Shown here one piece after another: positions 40,777 to 49,776 of a stretch of 64,000 nt of DNA. A model generated the notes under the pieces. That model saw only the letters and a list, made by a program, of their open reading frames with translations. It made no database searches and was not told where the DNA came from. The stretch comes from Rhizobium sophoriradicis (GTDB lineage Bacteria; Pseudomonadota; Alphaproteobacteria; Rhizobiales; Rhizobiaceae), in NCBI RefSeq assembly GCF_003939025.1, contig NZ_RQIH01000010.1:124001-188000 (forward strand), in the 5' to 3' direction. The position numbers and the translations under genes were made by a program. Numbering within the stretch: the first letter of the stretch is position 1; each line of letters begins with the position of its first letter.

Positions 40777-41748
40777 TCAGTTCGCCGGCTGGGCGGGGGC
40801 TGCGGGCGCAGCCGCGCCGGGAACGGCCGCAGCCGGCGCTCCGGAATTTGCCGGCGGCGTCTGCAGAGCGCCGGCGGCATTGTCGAAATAACGGAAGAAT
40901 TCCGAATTCGGCGACAGCACCAGCATCGTGTCCTGCGATGAAAGCGCCGAGGAATAGGCCGCCATGGAACGATAGAATTCGAAGAAGGCGGGGTTCCTGG
41001 AAAAGGCGTCGGCGAACACGCGGTTGCGTTCGGCATCGCCCTGACCGCGCAGGATTTCTGCATCGCGCTGGGCATCCGCGGTGATCTCCACCACCTGGCG
41101 GTCGGCAATCGCCCGGCGGCGCAGGCCGTCTTCCGTGCCCTGGGCGCGCAAGAGTTCGGCTTCGGCCAGACGCTCGGAGCGCATGCGGTTATAGGTGTTC
41201 GGCGCAACATCGGCCGTCAGATCGGTGCGGCGGATGCGCACGTCCTCGATGTTGAGGCCGAGCAGTTCAGCGTCCGGACGCAGATCGTCGCGCACTTCAA
41301 GCATCATCGACACGCGCTCGTCGGACAGTGCGGCATCGAATTCCCGCAGACCGTAGACGCGGCGCAATGCCGAATCGAGACGGGTGCGCAACCGTGCTTC
41401 GGCCGCGTCGCGGTCACCGGAGACAGTTTCGCGGAAGCGCCGGGCATCGTTGATCGAATAGATCACGAAGGCGTCGACGTCGAAGGTCGCGCCGCCCTTG
41501 ACCTGCACCTGGATATTGTCGAGGTCGAGGCGCAGCTTCTGCTTTTCGACGAGCTGAACGCGGTCGGCATCCATGAAGCTGAACGGCAGCTTGAAGTAGA
41601 TGCCGGGCTCGGTCTTGACCGACTGGATTTCGCCGAAGCGCACGACGATCGCCTGTTCGCGGGCGTTGACCACGTAGACCGAGGAATAAAGCCCGACCAG
41701 CACGACGGCGAAGATGATGAGAATGACGGGAAGCCTGTTCGAAGTCAT
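40777..41748 (-). CDS. hflC: HflC, SPFH-domain membrane protease modulator
   Basis: The 323-residue protein forms the HflKC complex that cages FtsH in the inner membrane. An N-terminal membrane anchor (PVILIIFAVVLVGLYSSVYV) is followed by the SPFH/band-7 domain starting VVNAREQAIVVRFGE and a helical region with ERNRVFADAFSRNPAFFEFY, conserved in HflC. The tail is Ala/Pro-rich. It lies three bases after hflK in the same direction. Confidence 0.94.
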   Translation of the reverse strand: MTSNRLPVILIIFAVVLVGLYSSVYVVNAREQAIVVRFGEIQSVKTEPGIYFKLPFSFMDADRVQLVEKQKLRLDLDNIQVQVKGGATFDVDAFVIYSINDARRFRETVSGDRDAAEARLRTRLDSALRRVYGLREFDAALSDERVSMMLEVRDDLRPDAELLGLNIEDVRIRRTDLTADVAPNTYNRMRSERLAEAELLRAQGTEDGLRRRAIADRQVVEITADAQRDAEILRGQGDAERNRVFADAFSRNPAFFEFYRSMAAYSSALSSQDTMLVLSPNSEFFRYFDNAAGALQTPPANSGAPAAAVPGAAAPAAPAQPAN

Positions 41749-41751
41749 GGC

Positions 41752-42840
41752 TCAACCTCCCTGCTGCGACGGTCTGGAGATCTCGTTGAGCGGCAGATAG
41801 GGCACGACCCCCTGCTTCTCCTCGATGATGACCTTCTTGGAATTCTTCAGCACCTGTTCCATCGTTTCCAGGAACAGCCGCTTGCGGGTGACGTCGGGCG
41901 CCTTCGAATATTGTTCGTCGATGGCGATGAAGCGCTGCGCCTCGCCCTCCGCTTCCTTGACGACGCGGTCCTTGTAGGCGGCGGCATCTTCGCGGATACG
42001 GGCGCCGTCACCGCGTGCCTGACCGAGTTTCTGGTTGGCGTACTGGTTGGCTTCTTCCACCAGGCGCTGCTTGTCCTGATCGGCGCGCTGCACTTCCTGG
42101 AAGGCGTCGGCCACTTCACGCGGCGGCGCCACGTCTTCGATCGTCACCTTATTGATCGAAATGCCGGAATTGTAGCGCGACATCGTATCCTGAATGATAT
42201 TGGCGACCTCGCTGGCGATCTCCAGGCGCCGGTCGCGGAACGCGTCCTGCGCCGGGCGCCGGCCGACCACTTCGCGCATCGCGCTTTCGGAAACCTGCTG
42301 CAGCGTCTGCGCCGGGCTTTCGACGTTGAAGAGATAGGCGCGCGCATCGCTGATTTGGTAGAGCACGTTGAAGCGGACGTTGAGGATGTTCTGGTCGCCC
42401 GACAGCATCAGCCCGCCGGCCGTATTGCTGCTGCCCTGCGTGCCGCCGACATTCAGCAGCTGCTCGGTGACCTTGACGATCTCGACCGTATCCATCGGCC
42501 AGAAATGGAAATGCAGACCCGGCATCGACACCGTTTCCCGCGGCTTGCCGAAGCGCAGCTCGACGCCGCGTTCGTCCGGCTGGACGGTGTAGACGCATTG
42601 GATCAGCCAGAAGACGGCGACGATCGCCAAAACGATCACCGCCACGCCGCCGTTGAAACCGCCGGGAACGATGTTGCGCAGCTGGTCCTGGCCGCGCCGG
42701 ATAATATCTTCCAGATCGGGCGGTCCGCCCTTGCCGCCGCTGCCGCGCGGCCGGTTCGGCCCCTGACCCCATGGTCCCTGATTGTTACCGCCGCCGCCGC
42801 CCCAAGGGCCGCCGCCGCCATTCTGATTGCTCCAGGGCAT
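41752..42840 (-). CDS. hflK: HflK, SPFH-domain membrane protease modulator
   Basis: A 362-residue partner of HflC. The N terminus is Gly/Asn-rich and glutamine-rich (NQNGGGGPWGGGGGNNQGPW), as in HflK, then DLEDIIRRGQDQLRNIVPGG, a transmembrane helix (VIVLAIVAVFWLIQCVYTV) and an SPFH domain with VQPDERGVELRFG. The C-terminal half is coiled coil, with AKKVIIEEKQGVVPYLPLNE-like sequence near the end. ATG 42840 is used; the codon before it is TTG. A heat-shock-like promoter may lie at 42916-42943. Confidence 0.94.
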   Translation of the reverse strand: MPWSNQNGGGGPWGGGGGNNQGPWGQGPNRPRGSGGKGGPPDLEDIIRRGQDQLRNIVPGGFNGGVAVIVLAIVAVFWLIQCVYTVQPDERGVELRFGKPRETVSMPGLHFHFWPMDTVEIVKVTEQLLNVGGTQGSSNTAGGLMLSGDQNILNVRFNVLYQISDARAYLFNVESPAQTLQQVSESAMREVVGRRPAQDAFRDRRLEIASEVANIIQDTMSRYNSGISINKVTIEDVAPPREVADAFQEVQRADQDKQRLVEEANQYANQKLGQARGDGARIREDAAAYKDRVVKEAEGEAQRFIAIDEQYSKAPDVTRKRLFLETMEQVLKNSKKVIIEEKQGVVPYLPLNEISRPSQQGG

Positions 42841-42915
42841 CAAAACCTCGTTGTTCGTTAAGTGTTCCCCGCATCCGGGACCGTGGGGGCTGACCGGCGG
42901 ATGCGTTGGTGACCG

Positions 42916-42943
42916 TTATAGGTATCACCGCACCGGCTTTCAA
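42916..42943 (-). promoter_or_regulatory. Possible RpoH-type promoter before hflK
   Basis: On the minus strand TTG (42943-42941), 18 bases, then CCTATAA (42922-42916). Alphaproteobacterial sigma-32 promoters are often CTTG-N17/18-CYTATNT; here the first base is G and the match is partial. Confidence 0.4.
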
Positions 42944-42989
42944 CGCAGCGTGAGAAACTTGGTCAATTTAATTGGAAAATAGTTCGTTT

Positions 42990-43508
42990 TCAGGCGTGAC
43001 GGCGCTCATAGACGACATAGCGGGTGGGATAGTTGTCCCTTTCGCCGGCCGGCACCGCGATCGTCTCTCCCGCCTGCCAGAGATCGGGATCGATCTCAGG
43101 AAACGACGCATCGCCATCGAGATCGGCCTCGACATGGGTGATGCAGAGCCGGTCGGCGAGATTGATCGCCTGGGCGTAGATCTGGCCGCCGCCGATGATG
43201 CAGATCTCGTCGGCGGCGGTTTCGCGCGCCAGCCTGTCAGCCGCGTCCATCGCCTCGGGCAGCGAATGCGCCATATTGACATCGGGATGATCGATCGCCG
43301 TTTGCCGCGAAATCACCACGTTCGGCCGTCCCGGCAGCGGCTTGCCGATCGAATCATAGGTCTTGCGGCCCATCACGACAGGCTTGCCCAGCGTCAACGC
43401 CTTGAAGCGCTTGAGATCGCTCGACAGCCGCCACGGCATGTCGCCGTCGCGGCCGATGGTGCCGTTGCGGGCAACGGCGGCGATGATGGTCCTGCGGATA
43501 TCGGCCAT
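42990..43508 (-). CDS. folA: Dihydrofolate reductase
   Basis: The 172-residue enzyme regenerates tetrahydrofolate with NADPH, directly after the thymidylate synthase gene that consumes it. Conserved features: GTIGRDGDMPWRLSSDLKRF with the catalytic Asp (about residue 31), VMGRKTYDSIGKPLPGRPNV, and ICIIGGGQIYAQAINLADRL. The ATG at 43508 lies 13 bases after the thyA stop, so thyA-folA are an operon. Upstream in-frame codons fall inside thyA and are not used. Confidence 0.95.
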   Translation of the reverse strand: MADIRRTIIAAVARNGTIGRDGDMPWRLSSDLKRFKALTLGKPVVMGRKTYDSIGKPLPGRPNVVISRQTAIDHPDVNMAHSLPEAMDAADRLARETAADEICIIGGGQIYAQAINLADRLCITHVEADLDGDASFPEIDPDLWQAGETIAVPAGERDNYPTRYVVYERRHA

Positions 43509-43521
43509 GAAATGTCCCGGA

Positions 43522-44316
43522 TCAGACGGCGATCGGCGCCTTGATGCTGGCATCGGCCTCGTAGCCGATCAGCTCGAAATCATCGAAGGTGAAGCCGAAA
43601 ATGTCCTTCACATCGGGGTTGATGCGCATGAAGGGCAGCGGCTTCGGCCGGCGCGTCAGCTGCAGCTTCGCCTGTTCGAAATGGTTGTGGTAGAGATGGG
43701 CGTCGCCGAGCGTGTGGACGAAATCACCGGGTTTGAGCCCCGTCACCTCAGCCACCATCATCGTCAAAAGCGCATATGAGGCGATATTGAAGGGCACACC
43801 GAGGAAGATGTCGGCTGAGCGCTGGTAGAGCTGGCAGGAGAGCTTGCCGTCGGCGACATAGAATTGGAACAGACAATGGCAGGGTGGCAGCGCCATATTG
43901 TCCACTTCCGCCGGATTCCAGGCCGAGACGATGTGGCGGCGCGAATTCGGATTGTTGACTATGCCTTTGATCAGATTGGCGATCTGGTCGATATGGCCGC
44001 CATCCGGTGCCGGCCAGGAGCGCCATTGGGCACCATAGACCGGGCCGAGGTCGCCGTTCTCATCGGCCCACTCATCCCAGATCGAGACGCCGTTCTCCTT
44101 GAGATAGCGGATATTCGTCTCGCCCTTCAGGAACCACAAAAGCTCGTGGATGATCGAGCGCAGATGCAGCTTTTTCGTGGTCAGCACGGGAAAGCCTTCT
44201 TCGAGATCGAAGCGCATCTGGTAGCCGAAAACCGAGCGGGTGCCGGTGCCGGTACGGTCACCCCGGTCGGAGCCATTTTCAATCACATACTTCAGGAGAT
44301 CGAGATATTGCTGCAT
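43522..44316 (-). CDS. thyA: Thymidylate synthase
   Basis: The 264-residue enzyme methylates dUMP with methylene-tetrahydrofolate, matching the usual length of the E. coli type. The conserved sequence GSDRGDRTGTGTRSVFGYQM, the active-site LPPCHCLFQFYV, and SADIFLGVPFNIASYALLTM are present, ending with KAPIAV. An upstream open extension is not typical and overlaps the divergent ssrA region. Folate supply is encoded next by folA. Confidence 0.96.
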   Translation of the reverse strand: MQQYLDLLKYVIENGSDRGDRTGTGTRSVFGYQMRFDLEEGFPVLTTKKLHLRSIIHELLWFLKGETNIRYLKENGVSIWDEWADENGDLGPVYGAQWRSWPAPDGGHIDQIANLIKGIVNNPNSRRHIVSAWNPAEVDNMALPPCHCLFQFYVADGKLSCQLYQRSADIFLGVPFNIASYALLTMMVAEVTGLKPGDFVHTLGDAHLYHNHFEQAKLQLTRRPKPLPFMRINPDVKDIFGFTFDDFELIGYEADASIKAPIAV

Positions 44317-44480
44317 GGCGCGCTGATTCCGTTTTCTCCAATTTAAGCCTTCGCTTTCAGGAAACCAATCGCCGGCAGGCATTTTCCAGTCCTTTCTGCC
44401 GCCGGAGGTAAAGCTTTTATGACGTTTGCCCTTTCCTTGGGCGAAGGAAATCACTATATCAACCCTGCCGGCTTTCGGGC

Positions 44481-44795
44481 CGGCTATGGCAATAAATGAG
44501 CGGTGTAATAAACCTATTGGACCCGGGGGCGGTACCCGGCGCCTCCACCAAAAACCGGCGGCATTGAAGGCCGGCTTTTGATGGGGGCGAAACAGGATCG
44601 ACAAGGGTGTAAAGATCGACTTTTTGCTCGGCATTGTACCGCCGTTATCGGGCTAAAATTGTAGTTGCAAACGACAACTATGCGGAAGCTCGTCTCGCTG
44701 CTTAATCGCGGTGTGACACTTCAATCAAAGTCCTAGTGGTTCGCACCTCTAGGCGGGGTCCGAAGGCACCTGGCAACAGAAGCCTTCACCTTCTC
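44481..44795 (+). ncRNA. ssrA: Circularly permuted two-piece tmRNA
   Basis: The acceptor half comes first and ends in CGCCTCCACCA (CCA at 44548-44550). A spacer of 32 bases that can fold as AAAACCGGC/GCCGGCTTTT (44551-44582) is removed, and the mature 5' end of the coding half is GGGGGCGAAACAGGATCGAC from 44583; GGGGGCG pairs with CGCCTCC to close the acceptor stem. The tag frame GCA-AAC-GAC at 44667-44705 codes ANDNYAEARLAA and then TAA. A GAAGGC/GCCTTC hairpin near 44762-44788 lies at the end. tmRNA frees ribosomes stalled on broken mRNA. The outer ends are approximate. Confidence 0.93.
44551..44582 (+). other. Excised intervening segment of permuted tmRNA
   Basis: The spacer between CCA and GGGGGCG forms a hairpin and should be removed during maturation to give two RNA chains. 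Confidence 0.7.
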
Positions 44796-44918
44796 CCTGC
44801 TGACGAAATCATGTATGCTGCGAAAAAACGTGACTCGGCTCCGGTCTTTCCCAAGGCGCCCGGACGTGGCATATAACCTTGTGAAAAGACTTCCGAACCG
44901 ACGAAAGACAGGAAAAGC

Positions 44919-45434
44919 ATGGGGCAGGATCATATCCGCTACGACATTCTGGCGCAGGATGCACTTCGCGGCGTCATCCGCAAGGTTTTGGCGGAAGTCG
45001 CAACAACGGGCCGTCTGCCCGGCGACCATCACTTCTTCATCACCTTCCTGACGGGTGCGGCCGGCGTCCGCATTTCCCAGCACCTGAAGTCGAAATATCC
45101 AGAGCAGATGACCATCGTCATCCAGCACCAGTTCTGGGATCTGAAGATCACCGAGACGCATTTCGAAATAGGCCTTTCCTTCTCCGACGTTCCGGAAAAG
45201 CTGGTCATTCCGTTCAATGCGATCCGCGGCTTCTACGATCCTTCCGTCAATTTCGAGCTCGAATTCGATGTGCCGCTCGCCGATGGCGAGGAGCTGCCGT
45301 CCGGCGAGATCACCGCCTATCCGGTCGATGCCGCAGGAAAGCCTGACGAAACCGCCGGCGCAAAACCGGCCGACGGTGAAGAGAAAAAACCGGGTTCCGT
45401 CGTCTCGCTCGACTCCTTCCGCAAGAAGCAGTGA
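44919..45434 (+). CDS. sspB: SspB-family adaptor for ClpXP
   Basis: A 171-residue protein of the alphaproteobacterial SspB group: RYDILAQDALRGVIRKVLAE at the N terminus, HHFFITFLTGAAGVRIS, YPEQMTIVIQHQFWDL and IPFNAIRGFYDPSVNFELEF make the tag-binding fold. A flexible acidic tail (about residues 130-165) leads to a basic C terminus, GSVVSLDSFRKKQ, the likely ClpX-binding peptide. In Caulobacter SspB brings ssrA-tagged proteins to ClpXP; here it is encoded about 125 bases after ssrA. AGGA precedes the start. Confidence 0.92.
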   Translation: MGQDHIRYDILAQDALRGVIRKVLAEVATTGRLPGDHHFFITFLTGAAGVRISQHLKSKYPEQMTIVIQHQFWDLKITETHFEIGLSFSDVPEKLVIPFNAIRGFYDPSVNFELEFDVPLADGEELPSGEITAYPVDAAGKPDETAGAKPADGEEKKPGSVVSLDSFRKKQ

Positions 45435-45438
45435 TTTC

Positions 45439-45463
45439 AAAGGGAGGCCCTGCCTCCCTTTTT
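45439..45463 (+). terminator. Intrinsic terminator after sspB
   Basis: A perfect 10-bp stem, AAAGGGAGGC/GCCTCCCTTT around CCT, is followed by further T residues. The next gene starts 20 bases later. Confidence 0.9.
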
Positions 45464-45482
45464 AAGGGATTTCAGCCACCGC

Positions 45483-45677
45483 ATGAGCGCCGAAATCATC
45501 AATCTGCGCCAGTTCCGCAAGAAGCAGGCCCGCTCCGAGAAAGAGAAACAGGCCGAGCAGAACCGTATTTCCTTCGGACGCACCAAGGCCGAAAAGCAGC
45601 TCACCCGCAGCCTGAACGACAAGGCCGACAAGGCCCACCGCGATGGCCGGATCGAGACGGATGATGACGGCGCATGA
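45483..45677 (+). CDS. DUF4169 family small protein
   Basis: A 64-residue, very basic and acidic (Lys/Arg/Glu/Asp-rich) protein of the DUF4169 type: IINLRQFRKKQARSEKEKQA, then ISFGRTKAEKQLTRSLNDKA. It looks helical or disordered. Its opening INLRQFRKKQ echoes the SLDSFRKKQ that ends SspB, which raises the idea of shared ClpX or RNA contact (inference). It lies after a terminator, so its promoter is either read-through or within 20 bases. Confidence 0.8.
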   Translation: MSAEIINLRQFRKKQARSEKEKQAEQNRISFGRTKAEKQLTRSLNDKADKAHRDGRIETDDDGA

Positions 45678-45781
45678 GGCTTCACGCAAAGCTTGAAAAG
45701 CCGAAAACGAATCTGCGATCAGCCACTTGCACGATTTTCTTGAATCGACCTTCGAAGCCGGTTGCGATGTGAACGTCCTTC

Positions 45782-46006
45782 ATGATCCGCAAGCACTCGG
45801 CAACACTGCATGGCCATCGCACCAGTTTTTCGCTGGAAGATGAATTCTGGGCCGAACTGAAGACAATCGCGGCTGGGCGCTCGATGTCGCTGGCCGCGCT
45901 GATTTCCGAGATCGACGACCACCGCCAGCCAGACAGCAACCTGTCGTCGGCGCTGCGGCTCCATGTGCTTTCCTGGGCGAAGGCCGGCGGTAGCCGCCAG
46001 CCATGA
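45782..46006 (+). CDS. Ribbon-helix-helix domain protein
   Basis: A 74-residue protein with the RHH_4 pattern HGHRTSFSLEDEFWAELKTI then AAGRSMSLAALISEID. These proteins bind DNA as dimers through the beta ribbon (TSFSLED). No ribosome site is obvious before the ATG. Its neighbour DUF4169 gene lies about 104 bases upstream in the same direction. Targets are unknown. A very weak alternative is a non-regulatory RNA-binding use. Confidence 0.75.
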   Translation: MIRKHSATLHGHRTSFSLEDEFWAELKTIAAGRSMSLAALISEIDDHRQPDSNLSSALRLHVLSWAKAGGSRQP

Positions 46007-46071
46007 TGCCGCGATTGCCCATCAAAATCTGCGTCGATTTCCGATAAGACCCACGGACCTTCCAAGCGCCT

Positions 46072-49000
46072 TCATTGCGCCTGAACGTCCGGCAGCTGAT
46101 CGAAGTTGAGCTGACCGGGCTGCACCTGCCCGCTGCGCCGCGCCGCTTCCGCGGCCGCCCTCGCCTGCGCATCGGCCTTGTCCCTGGCTTCCGCCGCGCG
46201 CGCAGCCTCCGCCTCGGCGGCCGCCTGCTGCGCCGCCGCTGCCTGTGCCAGCGCGCGCAGCCGCTCTTCCTCCGCCTGCCGCTGCCGCTCGATCTCGGCG
46301 GCCCTGACGCGCTCGGCGGCATTGAAGCGGTAGAGCGCGGTCTCGCGACGCAGCCGCTGCTTTTCGAGCACGATCGCCTGCAGCCGCTCGACGCGCCGCC
46401 GTTCGCGCTCGAAGGCGCGCAGCGAGAGGTAGCTAGTGATATCGGTCACATCCATCGTCTTGCCGGGCGACGGCAGCATGCCGGAGAAATTTAGCCTCAG
46501 CGCCGGTTCTGCGCCGGGAAGCGCCTCCGTGCCCGGATTGAGACCGATGCCGACCGTTGCGCTGATGCGCTCTTCCGGCAACGCGATCTGTGCGTCGGCG
46601 GTGACGCGGGCCAGATCATTGGCGACGGTGACATTCTGTACCCTCAGCGTCCCGTCGGTAATGTTGAAGGGAACTCCAAGCGGCGGCAGCTTCGCTTCGC
46701 CGTTGTTGAGCAGCGTCTCGACGATCGGATGTACCTTGCCGGCATTGATCTGTTCCTGCATCGTGTCGGTCGCGGCAAGCAGCGGCGGAAGGATGGCAAG
46801 GTTCAACCCGCGTATGCTGGTATCGCCGAGCCTCAGCTCCCCCGAACCATTGAGCGAGCTGGCAATCTCACCGATCGTCTTGCCCGAGGCCTCCATCGAC
46901 AGTGACAGGTCGAACTTGCCATTGGCGATCGGCGCACCGTCACGCAGCCAGACGACGCCGGCAAGATCGGAATCGGCAAGCGCAAGCTTCGTCTGCAGGA
47001 AGCCGGTGCCGTCGGCATTGGTGAAGAGCAGGTTGCCGGAGAGCTTGCCGCCGTCCCAGTTGCCGGCCATGTCGTTGAGCTGCAGTTCGTCGCCCTTATA
47101 GGCGACGTTGCTGGTAAAATCGGACACCGCCGTTTCCGGCAGGCCCGGCCAGAACTGCTTGGCCGAAAGCTTCACCTTGACGTCGACATCCTTGAAGACG
47201 GGCAGGCCGAGCGGGGCCTTCGTCAAGGCGCCATTGGCGGGATCGACGATCTGGCCGAACACTGCCTCGCCAAGCCAGCCGGCGTCGGCTTTGGAGATCG
47301 TCAGCGCGCCGCTCGCCGTCGGCTTCGCAGCCTTCCGGTCGAAGCTCAGCGCTCCTGAAAACTCGTTGTCGGCCGCATGCCCCTTTATATCGGATAAGGC
47401 GATCTTGTCGCTGTCGACGGCGGCATTGACCTGCAGGCCGAACGGCAATCCCGTCCCGGTCTGCGGCAGGGCGATGCCGTTCATGATGAGATAGGGGTCG
47501 ATATCGGCGCTATCGAGCGAAATCGCGATCTGACCATTCATGAAACTCTCCGGCCGGACATCGACCTTGCCGTTGGCGGTAAACGAAGTCCGGTCGGTGG
47601 CAAAGGTCAGCGCCGCATCGGCGGGATCATTGCCCGATGCCTTCACCTTGAGCGTCAGGCGGCCGTTGGCACCGACTTCGACCGGCAGCGGGTCGAGCCC
47701 GGCCTGGCCGAAGAGGATCGACGGCACGGCGTTTTCGAGCGTCGCCTCGAGGCTCGTCGTGCCGTTGCCGGTCAGCGCCAGCAGATCGGACATGCGATAG
47801 TCGAGATTGACACGGCTGCCGTTCGCCACACCGGCCAATGTCACCGTCAGCGCATCGCCTTCGTCGCCGCCGAGCGTCAGCGCTCCGCGCAATGCCGTAT
47901 TGCCGTACCAGCCGGCATTGCGCACCAGCCGGTCGAGCACCGGGTGGTGCGGCAGATGCTCGCGCAGCATGGTGAAGAAGCCGCCGGGATCGGCCGATTT
48001 GAAGGTGATCTCACCCGCACCCTTGTAGTCGAGCAGCGAGCCTTCCGCCCGGCCCGTCGCCGTCAGCTCGGCGCCCGCGAGGTTCTTGACCGACAACCGG
48101 TCGACCGCAAGCGCCCCGTCAGCGATCGTGAAGGTGGTCTCGACATTCTCGGCGTCGACGCCGAAAGCGGTGAACTTGTCGGCCTTGAGCTGGGCGGCGA
48201 TCTTGTGATCGAGGACATTGTCGCCGGCGTCCTGCCCGGTCGCGAGGCCGGCCAGCGCCTGCAGCGCGTCGAGATCAAGCGTGTCGCCATTCAACGCCAC
48301 AGACAGGGTCGGCGTCTGGCCGGAAACCGCCTGCCGCTCCAGCCGGCCTTTCAGCGTCGCCGATCCCATGGCGATTTCGAGGTTTTCGAAACGCTGCAAT
48401 TCATGGGTGAGGCTGACATTGGCGGAAAAACCCGCCTGCCGCAATTGCCGGATGGCCGGGTCGACCGAGCCGGCAAGCCAGGAGGCAAGCCCTGTTGGCT
48501 GGTTCGAGGCCACCACGATCTGACCGTTGAACGAGGGCTCGCCCTGAAGCAGGAGCTTGCCCTTGCCTTCCACCTGGGTGCGTCCCGGCAGCGTGCCGAT
48601 GGCGCTGTTGATCATCCAGCCCGTTCCGGCCGGCTCCAGCTCCAGTTGCACATCGCGCAATGTCGTGTCGCCGGCGACGATCGCCGGCAACTTGACGCTT
48701 GCCTTGCCCGGCACTTGCGGGATCGGCACCTGTGCGACGATATCAATCAGTGAATTCAATCGCTGCCGCGCCGAAACCGCAGGATCCCGCGTCGTCTTGC
48801 CGGCCGCGCCTTCATTGCCGATGCGGTTGACATCGATTTGCTGGCCGTCAGCGGTCAGCAGGAATTCCGGCGCATTGCCGGTATCGAGCGTCGCCTCGCC
48901 TGTTATGACATAGGGATCGTCCGTCGGGCCGATCTCCATCCGGTATTCAGGGATGCGGATGCGTTCATTGGTGAGTTCGAAGCGACCCTTGACCCGCGGC

Positions 49001-49776
49001 GGCTGCTCATTCTTGTTGGCCGACTTGGCGCTGTTGCGGTTTTCGATCGCTGCTGAAAGCTGGCCCTGGTAATTCGGCTTGCGGTCGACGAGCTTCAGCT
49101 CGCCATCGAGATCGACGCTGACCGGCTGCTTGTCCGGGGAAAGTTTCGTGCGCATGCGCAGCACGCCTTTCTCGTCCGGCTGGCTGCTCGAGATCGAGAA
49201 ATTCCCGTGTTCGCCGTCGAGCGCCGCATCGCCCTCGATGCGCCAGGGGCCGGCGAGCGACTTGGCCGACATCTCCGCATTCAGGCCGGTGATGCGGCGG
49301 CCCCGGCCCGACTGGTCGTCGATGAACTCGACCTCGCCGCCGCTGACATGCACATTTTCAAGGACGACCGTCTTTGCCGGAATTTCGGCGCGGCTGCCGC
49401 GCATCCAATCGAGTGTGCCGTCCTTGAGCAATCTCAGACGCACCTTCGGATTGACGACCCGCATATCGAAGATCAGCGCCTCGCCCGACAGGAAAGGCGC
49501 GAGCTCCGCATCCATGGAGAACTGCTCGACCCTGACGATCGGCGTGCCGTCGGCTTCCTGGCCGACGCGCACGTCATGCAGCGTGACCGACGGAAACGGC
49601 AACAGGCGGGCATCCACCGTGCCGTGGACGGTAACTTTCTTGCCGATGATGCGGCTTGCCTGATCCTCAAAGTTCTTGCGGAAATCCGTCCAGTCGATGA
49701 ACAGCGGCGCAAGCAGCGCCACAAACAGCGCTACGACGATCACTCCCCCCAGAAAGACGAGGAACCGGCCTAACAA
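46072..49776 (-). CDS. Giant AsmA-family protein with C-terminal coiled coil
   Basis: A 1234-residue envelope protein. One N-terminal transmembrane helix (FLVFLGGVIVVALFVALLAP) anchors it in the inner membrane; a very long periplasmic stretch of repeating beta strands follows, beginning TDFRKNFEDQASRIIGKKVT and VHGTVDARLLPFPSVTLHDV, as in AsmA, and ending near FSGMLPSPGKTMDVTDITSY. AsmA/TamB-like proteins are thought to form bridges for lipid transport to the outer membrane. The last 119 residues (from about 1116) are Arg/Glu/Ala-rich coiled coil, unusual for the family. It is a single gene, with an FAD oxidase gene upstream. Confidence 0.88.
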   Translation of the reverse strand: MLGRFLVFLGGVIVVALFVALLAPLFIDWTDFRKNFEDQASRIIGKKVTVHGTVDARLLPFPSVTLHDVRVGQEADGTPIVRVEQFSMDAELAPFLSGEALIFDMRVVNPKVRLRLLKDGTLDWMRGSRAEIPAKTVVLENVHVSGGEVEFIDDQSGRGRRITGLNAEMSAKSLAGPWRIEGDAALDGEHGNFSISSSQPDEKGVLRMRTKLSPDKQPVSVDLDGELKLVDRKPNYQGQLSAAIENRNSAKSANKNEQPPRVKGRFELTNERIRIPEYRMEIGPTDDPYVITGEATLDTGNAPEFLLTADGQQIDVNRIGNEGAAGKTTRDPAVSARQRLNSLIDIVAQVPIPQVPGKASVKLPAIVAGDTTLRDVQLELEPAGTGWMINSAIGTLPGRTQVEGKGKLLLQGEPSFNGQIVVASNQPTGLASWLAGSVDPAIRQLRQAGFSANVSLTHELQRFENLEIAMGSATLKGRLERQAVSGQTPTLSVALNGDTLDLDALQALAGLATGQDAGDNVLDHKIAAQLKADKFTAFGVDAENVETTFTIADGALAVDRLSVKNLAGAELTATGRAEGSLLDYKGAGEITFKSADPGGFFTMLREHLPHHPVLDRLVRNAGWYGNTALRGALTLGGDEGDALTVTLAGVANGSRVNLDYRMSDLLALTGNGTTSLEATLENAVPSILFGQAGLDPLPVEVGANGRLTLKVKASGNDPADAALTFATDRTSFTANGKVDVRPESFMNGQIAISLDSADIDPYLIMNGIALPQTGTGLPFGLQVNAAVDSDKIALSDIKGHAADNEFSGALSFDRKAAKPTASGALTISKADAGWLGEAVFGQIVDPANGALTKAPLGLPVFKDVDVKVKLSAKQFWPGLPETAVSDFTSNVAYKGDELQLNDMAGNWDGGKLSGNLLFTNADGTGFLQTKLALADSDLAGVVWLRDGAPIANGKFDLSLSMEASGKTIGEIASSLNGSGELRLGDTSIRGLNLAILPPLLAATDTMQEQINAGKVHPIVETLLNNGEAKLPPLGVPFNITDGTLRVQNVTVANDLARVTADAQIALPEERISATVGIGLNPGTEALPGAEPALRLNFSGMLPSPGKTMDVTDITSYLSLRAFERERRRVERLQAIVLEKQRLRRETALYRFNAAERVRAAEIERQRQAEEERLRALAQAAAAQQAAAEAEAARAAEARDKADAQARAAAEAARRSGQVQPGQLNFDQLPDVQAQ

